From NCBI GenBank assembly GCA_038025085.1, contig CM076151.1, forward strand, positions 7,445,001 to 7,509,000: 64,000 nucleotides of DNA, given 5' to 3'. The position numbers and the translations under genes are program-made. A model generated the notes under the pieces. It ran no database searches. It saw nothing but the letters and a program-made list of their open reading frames with translations, and had not been told where the DNA came from. Positions within the stretch are counted from its first letter, which is position 1. Every line of letters starts with the position of its first letter. Shown here piece by piece: positions 36,346 to 48,490 of this stretch. The stretch is from Tetragonia tetragonoides (Eukaryota > Streptophyta > Magnoliopsida > Caryophyllales > Aizoaceae).

Positions 36346-37430
36346 TCTTGATTTTTGATGGAAGTGTTGAAAAAGTACATTGCTTTCATCTTTTCATATG
36401 TTTTATTAATTACTAATATTTAAAGAAAAAGCTAAATTTTGATCACAAGGAATCATATGAGGACATCAAAAGTAGAAATTTATTATGTTTGAAAGGTATG
36501 CATGACGATAATGGATGATCAATTATGTTTTTCAACTCCTTTCTACCACTTAATTTGAAATGAATTAACCATAACACTTATTGAATTTGTAACAGTATAT
36601 GATTTATTCAATTATGCGATTATGAATAGTGATAGATTTGATCAAAAATTAGTGAATGTCTTCAAATCATTATTGGTTTTCCAAACTAATTCTATTGTGT
36701 TCAGATTGGGTTGCCGTTTTGATTAATATACCGCAAAGTTACAAACTACCACAAGCATATGTAGCATGTAGGATTCCAACTTTGAAGATTTAGCGAAAGT
36801 TTTTAAAGTAGTGTCACATAAGTTGAAGAACAATAAATCATTAAATACAGGATATAAGAGATTTGAGACGAAAAGTTGAAAAATGGGAAAAATTATAGGA
36901 TTAAGTCACAACTTAAATCAAATCCCGAATACAACGATTAATGAGTTTGCAAGTTTACAAGTATCACAATACCTCAAATTTACCTACAATACTTACCCAT
37001 CAATTATGTATCTTCAAAGGTGGTAATTTGCGAGTTTAACTTGAATTTGCTTACTTAAAAACCATTTACGTAGAGAACTGAAATGAAATCAGTATCAATA
37101 TCGGATTGACAAAATGGTTAAATATTTCTCAATCTTCATATTCCTAAAAATTAACCTTCATATTCCTAAAAATTAACCTTCATATTCTAACAACGTTCAA
37201 CTGATTTCCTTGTCAAATTTCCCTTTCCATTGCAACATTTAGCTCTGCTAAAACGGAATATCTTTTGAACCCCAGTATCTTCTGTTCAAACAAGAAAGAT
37301 AAAGATAAAGATAAAAGAAAAAGGAATATAAAAACACAAGTCACACATTTCACACTATTTCAGAAAAATGAAAAAACCTCCAAGAAAACACAGAATTCAT
37401 CCAATCACAGACGAGAGTTGAACAAACCCG
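36346..37430. other. Spacer between divergent genes
   Basis: AT-rich, nothing coding. 37134-37187 is a small tandem repeat: two full copies and a part copy of a 22-bp unit starting CTTCATATTCC. Confidence 0.5.
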
Positions 37431-37432
37431 TA

Positions 37433-37446
37433 TGACGTGGACCAAT
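37433..37446 (+). promoter_or_regulatory. bZIP-type TGACGTGG plus CCAAT motif
   Basis: TGACGTGG (37433-37440) is directly followed by ACCAAT. A second ACGT core (GACACGTAAA) follows at about 37458. The cluster lies about 315 bp before the start codon of the downstream gene and resembles light-, stress- or ABA-responsive bZIP sites. Confidence 0.4.
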
Positions 37447-37686
37447 CACCACCCTCTTGACACGTAAATTTTCCGTAAAACTTACAGCGTGTCCTACGGT
37501 TCGAACTTTGCAAACACTTTTTCTTTTCATTTTTTTTCCTTTTTTCTTTTTCATTTTACGTTGCTGATATATTCTCAGAGAAGCTTGCTTAACCAGAATT
37601 GCAAGAAAATCAAAACTTTATCTTTATAACCACAAACACACACAGAGGAGAGAGAAAGAGTCACGAAACCCTTAACCAGTTAACCC

Positions 37687-37692
<6 letters not shown>

Positions 37693-37730
<38 letters not shown>
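37693..37730 (+). repeat. GA microsatellite in the 5' UTR
   Basis: Nineteen GA units end 26 bp before the start codon of the acidic protein gene. The frame is open through it, which makes a spurious Arg-Glu extension; no ATG precedes it in frame. Confidence 0.9.
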
Positions 37731-37733
<3 letters not shown>

Positions 37734-37756
37734 CAAAGAAGAAAATTCATCAAAAA

Positions 37757-38362
37757 ATGGCAAAGCAATTTCAAGTGACAATTGTTGGTACCCAAGAAGA
37801 TTTGTGCAACTGGGAAGTTATCAATCAATCTGATCTTGAGCTAGACGACGACGTTTTCGACACCCTTTTTGATGTTAAGTCTCTTGATTCACTTTCTTCA
37901 TTTTCATTATCTGATGAAGAAGAAGAACAAGAAGTTGAAGAAAATGAAGAGGGACCCACAAATGATCTTGATGCCCATGATCATACTAAAGATGATGATG
38001 TCATGTTAATGGGTTCACCATCTCCATCACCATCATCAACATTGACCCTACCTAGGTGTGTTATTAGGGCTGTTGATTTGAGCCATGTTTTTCATGATAA
38101 TGTGTACAATGATGGGTTGAATCAAATTTCTTATGATGGGCATGATGAAGATCAAGATGATGATGATGTTGATGATGATGGGTATGATATAGATGATGAG
38201 TTAGTGCCATGGGGAGTTAAAGATAGGTTTGAGAGGCAAAGGATAAGGAAATTAGGCAAAAGGGCATTTTCAAAAATGGCTAAATCGAAGAAATCTGCTG
38301 TTTACTACACTAAGCCTGGATGTGTTCATGGTAAGCATGGTCTGGGTCTCAAAGCTTTTTAG
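37757..38362 (+). CDS. Conserved acidic plant protein of unknown function
   Basis: An intronless 201-aa protein. The start at 37757 (AAAAATGGC) is the first in-frame ATG after the GA repeat. The N-terminal half is rich in Asp, Glu and Ser, with an acidic run EEEEQEVEENEE and a DDDDVDDD tract. The C-terminus switches to a basic conserved block, RIRKLGKRAFSKMAKSKKSA, then YTKPGCVHGKHGLGLKAF at the end. I have seen this basic tail in plant proteins of unknown function but cannot name the family. The basic block could be a nuclear localisation or nucleic-acid contact region (inference). No membrane segment or enzyme motif is visible. Confidence 0.75.
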   Translation: MAKQFQVTIVGTQEDLCNWEVINQSDLELDDDVFDTLFDVKSLDSLSSFSLSDEEEEQEVEENEEGPTNDLDAHDHTKDDDVMLMGSPSPSPSSTLTLPRCVIRAVDLSHVFHDNVYNDGLNQISYDGHDEDQDDDDVDDDGYDIDDELVPWGVKDRFERQRIRKLGKRAFSKMAKSKKSAVYYTKPGCVHGKHGLGLKAF

Positions 38363-38719
38363 ATTAGAAATAATCTAACTTTAATTATCTCAGTATATAA
38401 AAATTGTTATCAGCTCTTACTATTTGATCATCTGTCTATGATCAGATCTTGAAATCAAGACTTTGGTATCTAGTTTTATCTTAGGTTTAATTTTAGTTGG
38501 ATCATGTTATTTGATGGTCTTGGATCTTTATGGTGACAACAAAAAAAAAAATGTAAATTTGGGATTGGATATGATTTCTATGGTTATATTTCTTGTAAAT
38601 CCTTGGATCTTATCCTTTGTCTTTGATTCTTCAGTCATAAGGATAAAGACTTGGATGTTATCTTGTCAATAAATTCTTGATCTGTTATGGTCTATACTCC
38701 ATATCATTGATTCTAATGT

Positions 38720-39010
38720 CATGGTTTGATTTTATTGATTTTAGATTTGTGCTTGGATTCTTGAACTTGGGTTTGTTTTTACCATTTTGGTATTGTTTGC
38801 ATTTCCAAGTTCCAAATGGGGAATTTGTGAGCAGAGCAAAACATATGGGACTCAGTGTGCATTTAGATTTTAGATATTTATTCATTAAAGATATGTGTTT
38901 GGAATCTTTTTGGGATTGTTATCACCATTTTGGTGTTGTTTGCATTTCCAAGTTGCAAATGGGAATTTTGCCAACAGAGCAAACATATGGGAGTTGTGTG
39001 TGTATTTTGG
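38720..39010 (+). repeat. Imperfect direct duplication, ~153-bp period
   Basis: ACCATTTTGGTATTGTTTGC at about 38781 and ACCATTTTGGTGTTGTTTGC at 38934 start matching blocks; both continue with CATTTCCAAGTT, AAATGG, CAGAGCAAA and ACATATGGGA. It lies just downstream of the acidic protein gene, possibly in its 3' UTR. Confidence 0.7.
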
Positions 39011-39899
39011 GGCAATTTTGTTTGGCATTATTGAAATTGGTTAGCGTTTGGTGAGACACACCTCTCTGTTGTCACTTTGCAAGCGAAGGTTGGGCTATGT
39101 TTGTTTGTAACGTCATGTGTTTTACTTTGGGTTAGTTTGTGGACGCAACCATTGTAAGTGATGTTCGAATCACTGGAAGTGAGAGTCCCTTCAAGGGACT
39201 AGAGCTTACGGGGCACGATTGGATTGTGAATGTTTGGAACTTTCGACGTGAAGTTGAAAGTTGAAACCATTGGGTTTGAGAGTTCTATTTATAGGGATTA
39301 TGGCTGCAAATGTGCGAGAGAGATGTACAGCCGCGCTTCTGATTAAGCTGGTCTTATATTGCGAACGCTGAAGATCATGTCTTGTGACTCGCAGGGTAAA
39401 AGTTTGCCATGATTTCCTTTCCATTCATTGCATTTTGTCCCTTTTATCGAATGATTTTCGACTGGTTTCAATTCGAGGGCCTCACCAAAATTATATGGAA
39501 AATGACTCCATAAGCAGTACCCACCAAGCTTTTGGCGTATGGCTAAAAGTTCATGGAAAGAGACCCTCGTTTTGGACATGGATCAAATTTTGTACTCTTG
39601 TCCTTGTGAATAATTTGTTTGGAAAGCATATTTTTGGAGCATGAGCAACATTCATTGATATGATTATTGAAGAGTGATTGTCTTTTTCTGATAATATATA
39701 AACGCTGGGCTAGTCATGAACAAAAATGGGCCCTCATTTGGTGGCCCACCCAAGTGAGCCCATATGCATGTGTGAAGTGTCTTTTGCAATCAGCCCATTT
39801 TGGCACCCCAAATTTAGTTTTAGGTCTGAAATAGAAACGATCCTATTCATTTGGGTTGTCCAAAATCCGAATTGACTCGTCATCTGCATCTAAGGCACA

Positions 39900-40095
39900 C
39901 TTTTTTTTTCTCTTGTTTTTTTGGTAACAGCCATTCCCAGGCTGACCCATCTCGGGATTAAAGCCCAGGAGCGGGTGGCCAGGCATTGGGGGAAAGAAGG
40001 ATAAAGTGTAAGGGAATTTCCAAATGCCTCTAGTGGGCCTTGAACCTTGGTGGTATAGACCGACCTATGTTGGCATGACAATGACATGCCACCTT
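39900..40095 (-). mobile_element. SINE-like element, family VI
   Basis: On the minus strand the element runs from GGTGGCATGTCATTG through B-box-like AAGGTTCAAGGCCC to GGGTCAGCCTGGGAATGGC and TGTTACCAAAAAAACAAG, an A-rich tail. Locally GC-richer than its surroundings. No certain target duplication. Confidence 0.55.
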
Positions 40096-42373
40096 TTGTT
40101 TAAGATGATATGAATCTTTACTATTGCTATTACGTTTTCGAAAAAAGAAAAACTGGGGAAGATGAGATAGTACCTAATGAATTTGTCATTTTTCATTAAC
40201 TAACGACCAGTCTACATAAGTACATAGCATCATGTAAAAATACAAGGAGAAAAAACGAAATCCTGTAGTTTGCAAAACACCATATTATGAATTAAACCAA
40301 CACCAGAAAATTGCAATTTATTGAATGCAAGGTGAGAGGGACACAAGTAATGCAAGTGTCCGACTTGTCAGCACTAAGAAAATATGAACGATAGAACTTG
40401 CAACACAGCTGTCATGTGGAAATGGAATGGTGCATAGGTTAAAAATATCACTTTTTAATTTTAAAGTTTCACTTATACTCGTTAGGTACTTGTTTGGATG
40501 TATACAACTAACACAGAATGTGTCACTTCTCATAAAAAATTTTGCCACCCCATGCCGAGTATTCCATGGAGGAGTGATGCGCATGCAGTGGCAAGTGGCA
40601 ACCTTTGACAAGCAAAAAAAGCTCAAGGGTGAGGCCTTGACAGTTTTGACCCTAAACATGAAAATTGGGCCCAAGCTCATGAATGTTCCTAGCCAACCTT
40701 GGACTGAGAATCAACACGCGCCCACCAAATTTTTATCTTTTTTTTTTGAGAGGCATTTGAAAATGATAATGTACCCAATTATTTAGAGGCTTACAGCTTA
40801 CTTTCTCAGTTCCAAAAAACAGTTTTGACACTTATTAATTTGTGAAAAAAATATAAAAAATTATTAGATTCATTTTAAATATTACTTTTAAAATCGAGGA
40901 TCAATTTAATAAATTTTTTATAAAGTCACTTCTATAAACAAGCATATGACATCAGCCATACACGATTGAGGCGGCTTATATTAAAGCCTCCTATTTGGAT
41001 TTTTGTGGGATATATAATATGATCGGTCGTGGCTCGTGTTGGACATGTGTATTATTGCAAAAGTAACAGAGAGCGACATCCGGTCGTGTATTTAGGTCCC
41101 TATATTTTTTTCTCTCCCGGGCATTGAGACAACATCATGTGAATGAGCTTCAATTTAACTTGATTTCTTGCCCTTGTTTTCCCATTCAGTAAAGCTGTGT
41201 GTATTTTTTTTTTTTTTCCACTATGTGTGTATTAAGATTAGATGTGTGATGCTTATTGACTCTTGCTCTTCACTGGGGTTTAGGGAACAGTCCGCCGAAA
41301 GCGAATGTGTACTCGATGTATATGATATAGTCGTATAGATACTACTAGTACTAATTATAATTTATAAGTACAACATATTTACATTCATATCATTTAGGAG
41401 TATGTAATAATAATAATACAAATTAATACTATTTAATAATAGAGCTTTATTTTTGACCGAGTTGACTTGGGGCAAAGTCTTTTTTTCCTTTTCTTTTTTT
41501 AAATATTTTGGAGCGGCTTAATATGTGAAAACTAAAAAGCTGATAAGCCGCTCATTACTCATATTTGAAATTTATTTGTATACTAACAGGTTTTCAAGAT
41601 ATGAAGCTAGTTTTTATCGTTTTTTTCTCTAAAAATAAATTAGAAGGAAGATGGTTTCTTTTCTGAATGAAAAAGGGAAATGGTTTCTAAAATTGGAGAC
41701 ATATCTTTAATTAAGAAGAAAGTGTGTTCATTAAAAGGGTGGAAGTAACTTGTGCAACAGCATGGAATTAAGCAACTTTAAAATTAAAGGGACATGTCTA
41801 TGCAAACTTTGACCTCTCCCTTTTGAAGACAACTTAGCTTTCTAGAATCATCTCATACATATATAACAAGAGTACACACTTTATTTCGTTCATTCTTTCT
41901 TCCTCTTTTTCATTCTTTCCCCAATTAAATTTGAATATCAGAGGCTTCTGAGAACTAAGAAGATTTACATCAGGCATATAAATAATTATTCACAACATGT
42001 GCAGATAACCAACATATTGCAAGTTTTGCAACGCATGCCAACTTCTCAATACTTTTAAGGTCATTGTTTTTGACAAAGATTTCTGCTTTAGATCCTTTTA
42101 CTTGCAAATGAGGCATCTGCCATGTGTTGCCTTTTGATTAGCCAATCAACTAGGTTGACAATATTATTTCAATCAGTAATGTATCATGTGAAACTAGATC
42201 CTTGGCTCCTTTATTTGTATAATCCAAGTGAATTCGTTTCAACTAGGTAACCATATCGTATTACACAAAAATTTATATTAGGCGGCCGGCCTAATGTTTC
42301 AGACGTGATATTTGTATATACAAATATAATATAATTGTACATAAAAAGTGATTATTCATGTGAAAAATCAAGG
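40096..42373. other. Gene-free AT-rich spacer
   Basis: No coding sequence, RNA gene or repeat could be supported. Short frames at 40318-40786 lie on both strands over the same bases and match nothing known to me. Confidence 0.4.
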
Positions 42374-42913
42374 TAGCACGAGTACGGATACGCGGATACG
42401 GAACACGAAATACGGCAATTCTCAAAATCCCGGATACGCGGACACGTTAAAGAATTTTTTTTTTATAAACAATATATGAAAAAATCATAAATTAACATGT
42501 CAAAGGAGATAAAGGAATGAAGAGTTGAAGAAATCAAATCAGCAAGTAATAGAAATTGTGCTTTGAAGTCTTGAAGATGGAGAAAGAAAGAGACGGAGGA
42601 AAGAGAGATAACGAGAGAAACTGAGAAAGCAGCCAGAAAAAAAATGACGGCAAGTTGAAAATTAGGTCTTTAAGTGTAAAAATAGTTTTTTTTTTGCTTT
42701 TATTTTTCTTTTTTTTTGGGCAAAAATACCTAATCCCGTGTCCCCTGTCGTGTCCAAATGGTTGACCGTGTCCATTGCCATGTCCAAATCTCATTGCCGT
42801 GTCCTGCTTTATTGGACACGTACTCAGGCGTGTCCAACGCGTGTCCTACGCGTGTCCGTGTCCAGTACGTATTGGACACGGGACATGTCACCCTATAAGC
42901 GTGTCCGTGCTTC
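42374..42913. mobile_element. TIR element with GTGTCC/GGATACG repeat ends
   Basis: The left end starts AGCACGAGTACGGATACGCG and the right end finishes CGTGTCCGTGCTTC, so AGCACG.GTACGGATACG and AAGCACGGACACG are inverted counterparts. The right subterminal 190 bp holds about 15 CGTGTCC-like units, the left about 5 in the opposite sense. The middle is AT-rich and carries A/T runs. No ORF of interest. Confidence 0.65.
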
Positions 42914-43171
42914 ATAGGAAAAATGGTATAGATTATCATACATGAGACCGTCTTATAAAAGTTTTTTTTTTTAATCATATTAAAGTAATGAAGCACAGCA
43001 GTGGATTAAATTATATATATATTTTTTATAAGTTTAGGCAGGTAAGTCATTAAACCCTTTAGTTTTTCTTCTTATTATTAATTTTTAGATAATGTTGGAC
43101 GATTTGGTTAATTAAGGATATGTTTTTTTTCCCACCATATATTTACTAATTGGTTCAGTATATTTTAGTGG

Positions 43172-43335
43172 TGTTCTGTTCATCAATTCTGTTCAATGAT
43201 CTACTTTTTCTCCCACATAACTGTTCAGTTCAATCCAGTTTATTTAACTCCACTGAACTGAAATGAACATAATAGTAAATATATGTAAGAGAAAAAGTAA
43301 ATCATTGAACTGAATTAAACTAAACCAATACTGAG
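43172..43335. mobile_element. Foldback element
   Basis: Left arm TCTGTTCAATGATCTACTTT and right arm AAAGTAAATCATTGAACTGA are inverted counterparts. Pairing continues through TTTCTCCCACATA and TATGTAAGAGAAA, giving arms of about 45 bp around an internal loop that itself folds (CAGTTCAATCC / CACTGAACTG). Confidence 0.6.
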
Positions 43336-43822
43336 TAAAAGTGGAAAAGATCACACCATGGTCATTTTATCATGCATTTTGAGTAAATACTATTCTATCC
43401 CCTCCAGAGGAGAAAGATGAAGTAATTAAGAATGTTGTGGGGGGGGGGTTATTCCAATTTTGCACTTAGCTTAGTTTATTATTAGTGGAGTTTCCACACT
43501 ATTTTCTTGCCCATTTCTGAATATACCAAGGTGGCTTAATTCTATTGGTGACATTTTGATGTATAGAAGGTCTACGAGGTTTGAAGCTAAAATAGGAGCA
43601 GTACAGGAATATTAACCCACTAGACGTGTGCAAAGTACTGTACTATATTAACAGTATTCATAACATGGGGAAATCACATTTTTACAAGCCTCTTTTCTTG
43701 GTTCACCCCCACCCCCTCGCTCTACGTAGGGTCAAGATAGGAAAAGATGAAGAAAAACACCTAGACTTTTTCCGGGGAAACAGGACAAAACAAAACAAAG
43801 CCAAACCTTGTTAACTTTTTAG

Positions 43823-44032
43823 CAAGGGATGTCTCGCAAGTGGTAGCATATATAGTTGGTTGTGAGATTGGATTTCAAGACAACGAACATGATTCAAATT
43901 CTACTAAAGCTTTTTTTTATTTATTGAATCTGTCTGCACGATTTATGGTATATACTCGAAGTTTATCCAATACACACTCTAAAAATAGTGACTGCGAGTT
44001 CCTCGTTTCGAGAAAACCACCCCAAAAAAATA
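43823..44032 (+). mobile_element. SINE, family I, copy 3, with target duplication
   Basis: Flanked by TTGTTAACTTTTTAG (43808-43822) and TTGTTAACTTTTAG (44033-44046). The 3' block CACTCTAAAAATAGTGACTG then GAGTTCCTCGTTTCGAGAAAA matches copies 1 and 2. B-box-like GATTCAAATTC is inside. Confidence 0.78.
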
Positions 44033-44750
44033 TTGTTAACTTTTAGTGGGAGAGAGAGAGGATTTTAGTGAGAGAAATATATGGTGAGCAAAAGCCAAAA
44101 GCAAGCTAGCTTAGCTTAGCTAGCTGGTTTTTGTCAACAGTTAAAAACAGTACTAATAGTACTCCCTATTCTTCTGGTTATTTTCTCTTTGGAGACTGTG
44201 AGAGTCTCACTCACTCACTCACTCACTACTTTGAATCCTCCTTTAGCTTCTAGCTCTTTATCATCTTCTTCTTCTCTATTCTCTCTCTCTCTCTGTCTCT
44301 CATTGATCTTTACTTTCATGATAGAGATGTATAAATTATAATCATGAAATTTAATCATCATATTCAAATTACTTCACTATTTAGATCATGATTGAGAATT
44401 GAGAGATTTTTTCTGCTCCCCACCAAAAAGAAAAATAAAAATCTTCATCCCCCCCCCCCCACAACCCCATAATTCACACTGAGTCCCATTTTTTCATAAC
44501 TGTTGGATATTACTATTTTTTTTATAATTATTAACTGTTGGATATTACTATTAATTGATCATCATATATCTCATTATTCCCTTGGTCAATTTCCTTTTTT
44601 TACCAAACACTATCTACACATCACACATGTATATTTTATACCATATGTCTTAAAATAGTATTCTGAAATAGGGATCAAGCAAACTACGATTAGTTCATCC
44701 TTTTCAACTTCCCCCAAATTTCATTTTCACTACCCTAGCTATAGCTATAC

Positions 44751-44928
44751 TATAAAAACACTAACACCATTACACCACCACCACCATTATCCCTAGCTAC
44801 ACACTCTTTCAATATCCTACCTTCTCTAACCTTGCTTTGATTTTGTTTTGTTTTTATCCTTATCTGTATCTGTTTCTGTACCCGTTTTTAAAATGTCACT
44901 AAAAATAAAAATAATTTGGATATACTAA
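44751..44928 (+). promoter_or_regulatory. TATA box and upstream ORF of the SHI/SRS gene
   Basis: TATAAAAA at 44751-44758 follows a pyrimidine-rich stretch. An ATG at 44893 opens an 11-codon upstream ORF that stops at 44926-44928, 41 bases before the main ATG. If the transcript starts near 44785, this uORF is in the leader and could reduce translation. Confidence 0.45.
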
Positions 44929-44969
44929 TCAATAAATTTAAAATTAATCAGCTATTTGGATATCAATCA

Positions 44970-46446
44970 ATGATGAAATCCTCCACCGGGAGTAGCGGAA
45001 GTGGCGGAGGAGGTTCCGGATCAGGGAGCACAACCAGTTGCCAAGATTGCGGGAACAAGGCGAAGCGTGACTGCACCCATAGTAGGTGTAGGACTTGTTG
45101 TAAGGGCCGCGGGTTCCAGTGTTCTACTCATGTTAGAAGCACTTGGGTCCCCGTGGCTCGAAGGCGTCAAAGACAATACCAACAGCAGCAACATCACCAT
45201 CATCATCATCATCATCAACAGCTTTTACTTCAGCCAACTTCAGCTCATCATCATCATCAAGCAGCTATTGACTACCACAATCACCACCATCATCTCTCTC
45301 TTCCACTTTCTCTCTCCAGAAGTACTAGTCTCCACCACCATCACCACAGCCCTACATCAGGTATATACATAATTACTATGACATTATCATTTTATTAAAA
45401 TAACTTCCATCATATTATTTTTCATTTTCTCAACTTTAATGGGTATGAAAAGTGTGTGCTATATATTGTAGATATGATAATGATAAATATGGAGGTACAA
45501 AATTCTACTATTCTTGAGTAAACCCTAATTATTGTACCTATCACTTTGTGCTGTTCCTATCTCTTTCGTTTTCTTTGTTCTTAGATACAAAAAAACGTCG
45601 TTGTTGATCTTTTTCTTTTTTTCCTCTCTATTGTAACATCAAATACTAGATCTTGATGTTACATTACATCCTTTCCTTTAAAAAAGGAAGGAAAGAATTC
45701 AAAGAAAGTTGAAATTCCATTAATTTCCTCGATTAAATCTTTACCTTTTTTTAAATACTGTTTCATATTTTCACTATTCCTTCAAAACCCTAATGTTTTT
45801 ATGTCTTTATCAAATGGAAAATGACTTATCATGCCGAATTTTTGATCTGACACCCTTATATAGTTATATATATGCTACATGTTGTGAGGTTCATATTGTC
45901 ACTAGCTAGCCTAATTTGTTTTGTGATTATATTTTATTTTTTGTTTATTTTTAATTTCCCCTCATTCATTTCTTTGATGATATGATGATTGATTTTGGGT
46001 ATTTATCTAATTTTCTTCTAAAAAACATTTTTTGAAATTTTTTAGGGCTAGAAGGAGGGAAGTTTCCGGCAGAGGTGAACTTCTCGGCGACTTTTCGGTG
46101 TATTAGAGTAAGTTCAGAGGACAATGTGGTGGATCAATATGCATATCAAACCTCAGTCAACATAGGAGGGCATGCTTTTAAGGGGATTCTATATGATCAG
46201 GGTCCCACCGACAGCTTAGGTGGGACCACTGGTGGTGAGAGCTCCTCGGCCGCCACCAGTGACAACCAATTCCACCACCACCACCAGCGCGGGTTCGATA
46301 TCACGGCCACCGGGACCACAACAGCTAGTGCTACTCCAAGTGGTGCAAATTTACTTTACCCTTCTCCTCCTTCCTTGTATTCTGCTCCTTCCTTCAATGC
46401 TTTCTTGCCTGGTATGCAATTCTTCCCACATCCAAGGCCTAATTAA
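44970..46446 (+). CDS. SHI-RELATED SEQUENCE (SRS/STY/LRP1) transcription factor
   Basis: Two exons, 44970-45360 and 46046-46446, phase 1 junction, 263 aa. A Gly/Ser leader precedes the family RING-like zinc finger (C24, C27, C35, C40, C43/44, C51, H54: [12 protein letters not shown], then [12 protein letters not shown]). The basic segment [11 protein letters not shown] follows. Exon 2 holds the family-specific IGGH region ([18 protein letters not shown]), used for dimerisation. Between them are long Gln and His runs encoded by CAN repeats. Known family role: activation of auxin-biosynthesis genes (YUCCA) in shoot, stamen and style development. The N-terminal region before the finger is short compared with SHI/STY1, so this is probably a smaller SRS paralog. 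Tandem ATGs at 44970 and 44973 make the exact start uncertain by one residue. Confidence 0.93.
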
Positions 46447-47146
46447 ATTAGTGTACAATATAATTATTAATATTACATTTTATGATTATTATTGCTTAAT
46501 GGGTTTTGTCTCTAAGGAGCTAGCATATAATAAGCAAGACAATGAAGGAGGTACAAATGTGGAGACATTACCCAATTTGTTAATAATATATTCCAAGGGC
46601 TAAATTATTTGATCTTGTCTCTCTTGTGTCTTGATTATCATGATGATTAATCTTTTTCTTCAAATTTTTAAATAAATTAAATTGGTGTTGGGAAGATCTA
46701 TGTGTATGTTATGTTGTGTGATCTTTGTCTCTTGATTTTTAAATGAGATCTTGTTGGGTTTTGTTATTGGATGTTGCAGCCTTTGTCTTCTTTAATTTGA
46801 GTATCTTTAGTTTATTAGAATGCTTTCTTTCTGAATACTAATCTTTGCTTAATTGGCTTGTTTTGCTTTGTTTATCAACCCCTAAGCATACTTTTTGGCC
46901 CTGCTTATCTGTTTCTTTGCCGGGTCAGATCAATGCACATACATGTACATAATTATATACTATACACAATATTGAGGGCTTAGATTGCTTATTTGTTTCC
47001 CTTCATGCATGCATGTCTATCTTGGATCCATTGGTAAGTAAGCTAATTAGCACCATCAAAGGAAGACAAAAAATTTGAACATTATCTAGCTTCAGAAAGA
47101 ATTTACTAATATATAATTCTCGTTAAGCCGGTGTTTGGAGGGTTCA
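46447..47146. other. 3' UTR of the SRS gene and spacer
   Basis: AT-rich; polyadenylation-like AATAAATT near 46670. Nothing coding. Confidence 0.4.
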
Positions 47147-47287
47147 GATCCTCTGTTGTCGTTTTGTCAAGTACCTATATTGTTCCTTTGTGGTGGGGGT
47201 GGGGGTGGGGGTTTGAAAAAGTAACCAGTTGGGGGAAAGAGAGAGTGTGAAAGAGAGAACAACACAGGTACTTGACAACAGAGGATC
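47147..47287. mobile_element. Short MITE with G-rich interior
   Basis: Inverted ends GATCCTCTGTTGTC and GACAACAGAGGATC extend through TTGTCAAGTACCT and AGGTACTTGACAA. The loop contains three GGGGG runs separated by single T (47195-47211), preceded by TGGTG, and a GA-rich stretch. No coding capacity. Confidence 0.8.
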
Positions 47288-48490
47288 AAAATCCGTATTT
47301 GGATGTCAATAGAGTGACATAGTCTCCTATATATTGTCAAATTCTTTCTCCCTAACTAGATGAAAATAGGGTTAATTTCTTTAACTAAGCCACATCATCG
47401 TCCTAATAATTGGCTAACAAAATGAAAAAGATATATCTGTTCTGAGAAGATCATGTAAATGGATAGAACTGGAGTGGCATGATACTAGCTCAGCCAGCCT
47501 TTAAAAGAGAAGTGAATGAGCTATCAGGCCATCAGTAACTCCTCAAGTTACAATTAGTAATAAAGGCCTCATCATATAAACCATCATACAAAGCAAATTT
47601 ATTTTGCAGTTGCAATAATTAATATTTACTCTCTTTATGTTACTAATCTTACTACTTGTTAGATGTTATGCCTGCATAGTATGAAATAGTACTGATCTAA
47701 CAGTGTGTGAAGATCACAAATAGGGTTTTGAACTTTGAATATCTCTTGATGACTTTTTTTGATTGATGGATGATTGTTGAATCAAATATAATAGTCTCTT
47801 ACATTTTGTAGTACGTACGACATTATTATGTTTCAGCAGAAGGTATTAAATCTTCTCGTTCTTTTGAATTACCAATTCGAATCTACAATAGACTTTGGAA
47901 CGATTTAGAATGTGTTATTTCCACTTATTCAGTAATTGATTCGTTCAGTTCACTGGAAAATGAAAGAATAACATGCTCTTAATTAACTAAGAGAACACAC
48001 AAAAACTTCTCCTTGTATGTGTATGTAATATTGTATTTGCGCATATATAGGCATGTCATCTCAAACCCTTGGTAGTTGGTGTGAACTGTGAAGGTTTATT
48101 CCCCGTCATTGTATTTCTACACATTCATACATAAGTTAGGCCTCTATGACCTTTTTTTTTTGTTGTGACTAAAGGCCTCTATGACCTTTAATATGCTTTC
48201 TGTCTGCCTATATCTTTTTCTTTTTTGTTAGGCACCTCTCATGAGTTGCATATTTTAATTCAATTATCTAATATAATTATATTTGGGGTTGAAAGTTGAA
48301 GGAATAGGTACCAGCCTAAAGTGTTGATTATTTATTTTGTGACTTATTATTACCTAGCTTGTACAAAATCAAGAGTAGGTGGGCATCTTGTGGTTCTGTT
48401 GGGCACATTACAAAGACTTTACCTACAGAAAAAAAAAGCAGCACTAATAAATAAGCCCTAGATTTAAAATTCTATGTGTTTCAAACATTA

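Noticed and set aside
37691..37756. N-terminal Arg-Glu extension of the acidic protein
   Set aside because: Produced by reading through the GA microsatellite; there is no ATG, and the first in-frame ATG is at 37757.
39206..39644. Overlapping frames of 72-86 codons on both strands
   Set aside because: No family resemblance, no codon-like conservation signal and no promoter context; ordinary spacer.
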